Origin: Lewinellaceae bacterium
Lineage (GTDB): Bacteria; Bacteroidota; Bacteroidia; Chitinophagales; Saprospiraceae
Length of the DNA stretch: 14,604 bases
Assembly (NCBI GenBank): GCA_016711435.1
Contig: JADJSY010000070.1
Location: 1-14,604 of the forward strand
Direction of reading: 5' to 3'
The notes below the pieces were generated by a model that saw nothing but the letters and a program-made list of their open reading frames with translations, ran no database searches and was not told the DNA's origin. Both the position numbers and the translations under genes were made by a program. This document shows, in pieces, positions 13,408-14,604 of this stretch; the first letter of the stretch is position 1, and the number at the start of each line of letters is the position of its first letter.

Positions 13408-14604
13408 ATGCTCCACGCCACAGCAAAGGTACTGCTATTCAAAAACCGCAAGTTGAAAAACGGCGGATTCCCGGTTGTCCTGCAAATCATCCATCAGGAG
13501 AAGCCCAAACGAATCACGCTGGGTAAACATCTCTGGTGTTTTGAAAAAGACTGGGATGTGGCTACCTCCAGGTTCAAAAAGTCCGTGGAGCAATACCGCG
13601 AGAAAAACGCGTACCTCGATCACGTCCGTTCCAGGACCAGCGAGATTTTTTTCGAACTGGAACGCGAGGGCATCGTCTTCTCTTTTGAAGAATTTGAAAA
13701 ACGGTTCGTGGGAGAGGATGCTACCGAGACGATTCCCCTGGGCAAGTTGATCACCCAATTAGTGGATGAAATGAAGTCAAAAGACAGGCTCGGCAATGCG
13801 CGGGTATACAAGGATTTTGGCGTAGCGTTGAACAACTACAAAAAGGTCAGCAAAATCAAATTGACCGACATCACCTATTCCTTCCTGAAAGGCTTCGAAC
13901 AATTTCTCTATCAGCGCGGATGTACCGGCGGCGGGATACATATCTATATGCGTACACTCCGGGCTATCTACAACGAAGGGATCAAACGCGGTTATGTCTC
14001 CCGCAATGAATACCCTTTCAAAAGTCAGTTGAATCCTTCCGGGTATTCGCTTTCCAACCTAAAATCAGTTGCCGTTCCGCGTGCCCTCACCTTGGAGGAT
14101 ATTGAAAAGATGAAGGCTTTCGATGTGAAGCATCACCCCAAACTCAACTTGCCCTGGAAAGTTTTTATGTTCACGTACTACGCCTACGGGATCAACTTCG
14201 CCGACCTCATTCTGCTGAAAACCTCCAGCATCCGAAACGGCAGAATCATTTACAAGCGAGCCAAAACGGGCAAGGAATACGCTGTTGCCATCTCGGCTCC
14301 GATGCAGGCGATTCTCGACGAGTTCAAACGCCCCGAAAGTGAATACTTGTTCCCAATCCTTACCGAAGATCAACACCAAACGCTGCAACAAATTCAAAAC
14401 CGGAAACACAAGGTGCTGAGCCAAATCAATAATGGCTTGAAGGAAATTGCAGGCATTCTCGGCATCGACGCATCGCTGACTACCTATGTTGCCCGTCATA
14501 CCTTCGCTACAACGCTAAAGGACAAAGGTGTCAATATTGCGCTGATTTCTGAGAGCCTGGGGCATACGGATTTGAGTACGACGAAGGCGTATTTGAAGCA
14601 GTTT
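13408..14604 (+). CDS. Tyrosine recombinase / site-specific integrase, 3' end beyond window
   Basis: This is an open frame of 399 codons running off the right edge. It begins MLHATAKVLLF. An N-terminal arm-type DNA-binding domain (about 1-90; KLKNGGFPVVLQI, RITLGKHLW) is followed by a SAM-like core-binding domain (about 110-215; HIYMRTLRAIYNEGIKRGYV) and the catalytic domain (about 225-399). Catalytic landmarks: K286 (KRAKTGKEY), R363-H364 in TTYVARHTFAT, LGH with H386 and nucleophile Y395 in TTKAYLKQF. At the position where related Bacteroidota recombinases often have the first Arg (YYxRGINF), this one has YYAYGINF (Y260); I am not sure this subfamily needs Arg there. Its position next to the tRNA-Pro 3' half suggests that it drives integration there. 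It is intact as far as seen. Confidence 0.85.
   Translation, partial: MLHATAKVLLFKNRKLKNGGFPVVLQIIHQEKPKRITLGKHLWCFEKDWDVATSRFKKSVEQYREKNAYLDHVRSRTSEIFFELEREGIVFSFEEFEKRFVGEDATETIPLGKLITQLVDEMKSKDRLGNARVYKDFGVALNNYKKVSKIKLTDITYSFLKGFEQFLYQRGCTGGGIHIYMRTLRAIYNEGIKRGYVSRNEYPFKSQLNPSGYSLSNLKSVAVPRALTLEDIEKMKAFDVKHHPKLNLPWKVFMFTYYAYGINFADLILLKTSSIRNGRIIYKRAKTGKEYAVAISAPMQAILDEFKRPESEYLFPILTEDQHQTLQQIQNRKHKVLSQINNGLKEIAGILGIDASLTTYVARHTFATTLKDKGVNIALISESLGHTDLSTTKAYLKQF

Overview
The window looks like an accessory / genomic-island stretch of a Bacteroidota chromosome, possibly Saprospiraceae-like. The reasons are TAnnTTTG-type promoter cores, no Shine-Dalgarno preference at starts, a tyrosine recombinase with the TxYVARHTFAT signature, a DUF4143 ATPase, and a mobile-mystery-protein A/B pair. 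No housekeeping gene is present.

Layout, left to right. (1) Positions 1-4887, all minus strand, hold a type I restriction-modification operon. Transcribed right to left it contains hsdR (4887-2102, split near a heptanucleotide repeat), a DUF488 protein with a Panacea/SocA-like N-terminus (1971-1087), a conserved unknown gene (1064-239, frameshifted) and the start of hsdS (238 to the left edge, frameshifted). hsdM is not in the window and would be expected further left. (2) Positions 5084-8665, minus, encode a large SWIM-SNF2 helicase. (3) Positions 8882-10214, minus, are a conserved unknown gene broken by three single-base shifts. (4) Positions 10361-11508, plus, encode an AAA+ ATPase (AAA_14/DUF4143) with one frameshift. 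Two copies of the dyad TTTTGCGA-N6-TCGCAAAA precede it. (5) Positions 11622-12420, plus, hold mobile mystery protein A (Xre-type regulator) and B (Fic-type, with a large internal deletion). Both are decayed, and inverted repeats sharing the half-site ATCTTTA lie upstream. (6) Positions 12419-13172 hold a tandem duplication of a 366-389 bp unit on the minus strand: GIY-YIG nuclease gene, tRNA-Pro-derived 3' segment, terminator. A third, partial unit follows, whose tRNA-Pro(GGG) 3' half is clean (13212-13259). (7) Positions 13408-14604, plus, encode a tyrosine integrase running off the right edge. It is probably the first gene of an element integrated in tRNA-Pro.

The genes together read as a defence and mobility island: a type I RM operon with an embedded two-gene accessory cassette, an SNF2 helicase, a toxin-antitoxin-like Fic/Xre pair, and a tRNA integration hotspot.

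A strong caveat applies. Many genes are split by single-base indels, mostly in short homopolymers, while hsdR, SNF2, DUF488 and the integrase read almost cleanly. Whether these are local sequencing errors or true decay cannot be settled from sequence alone.
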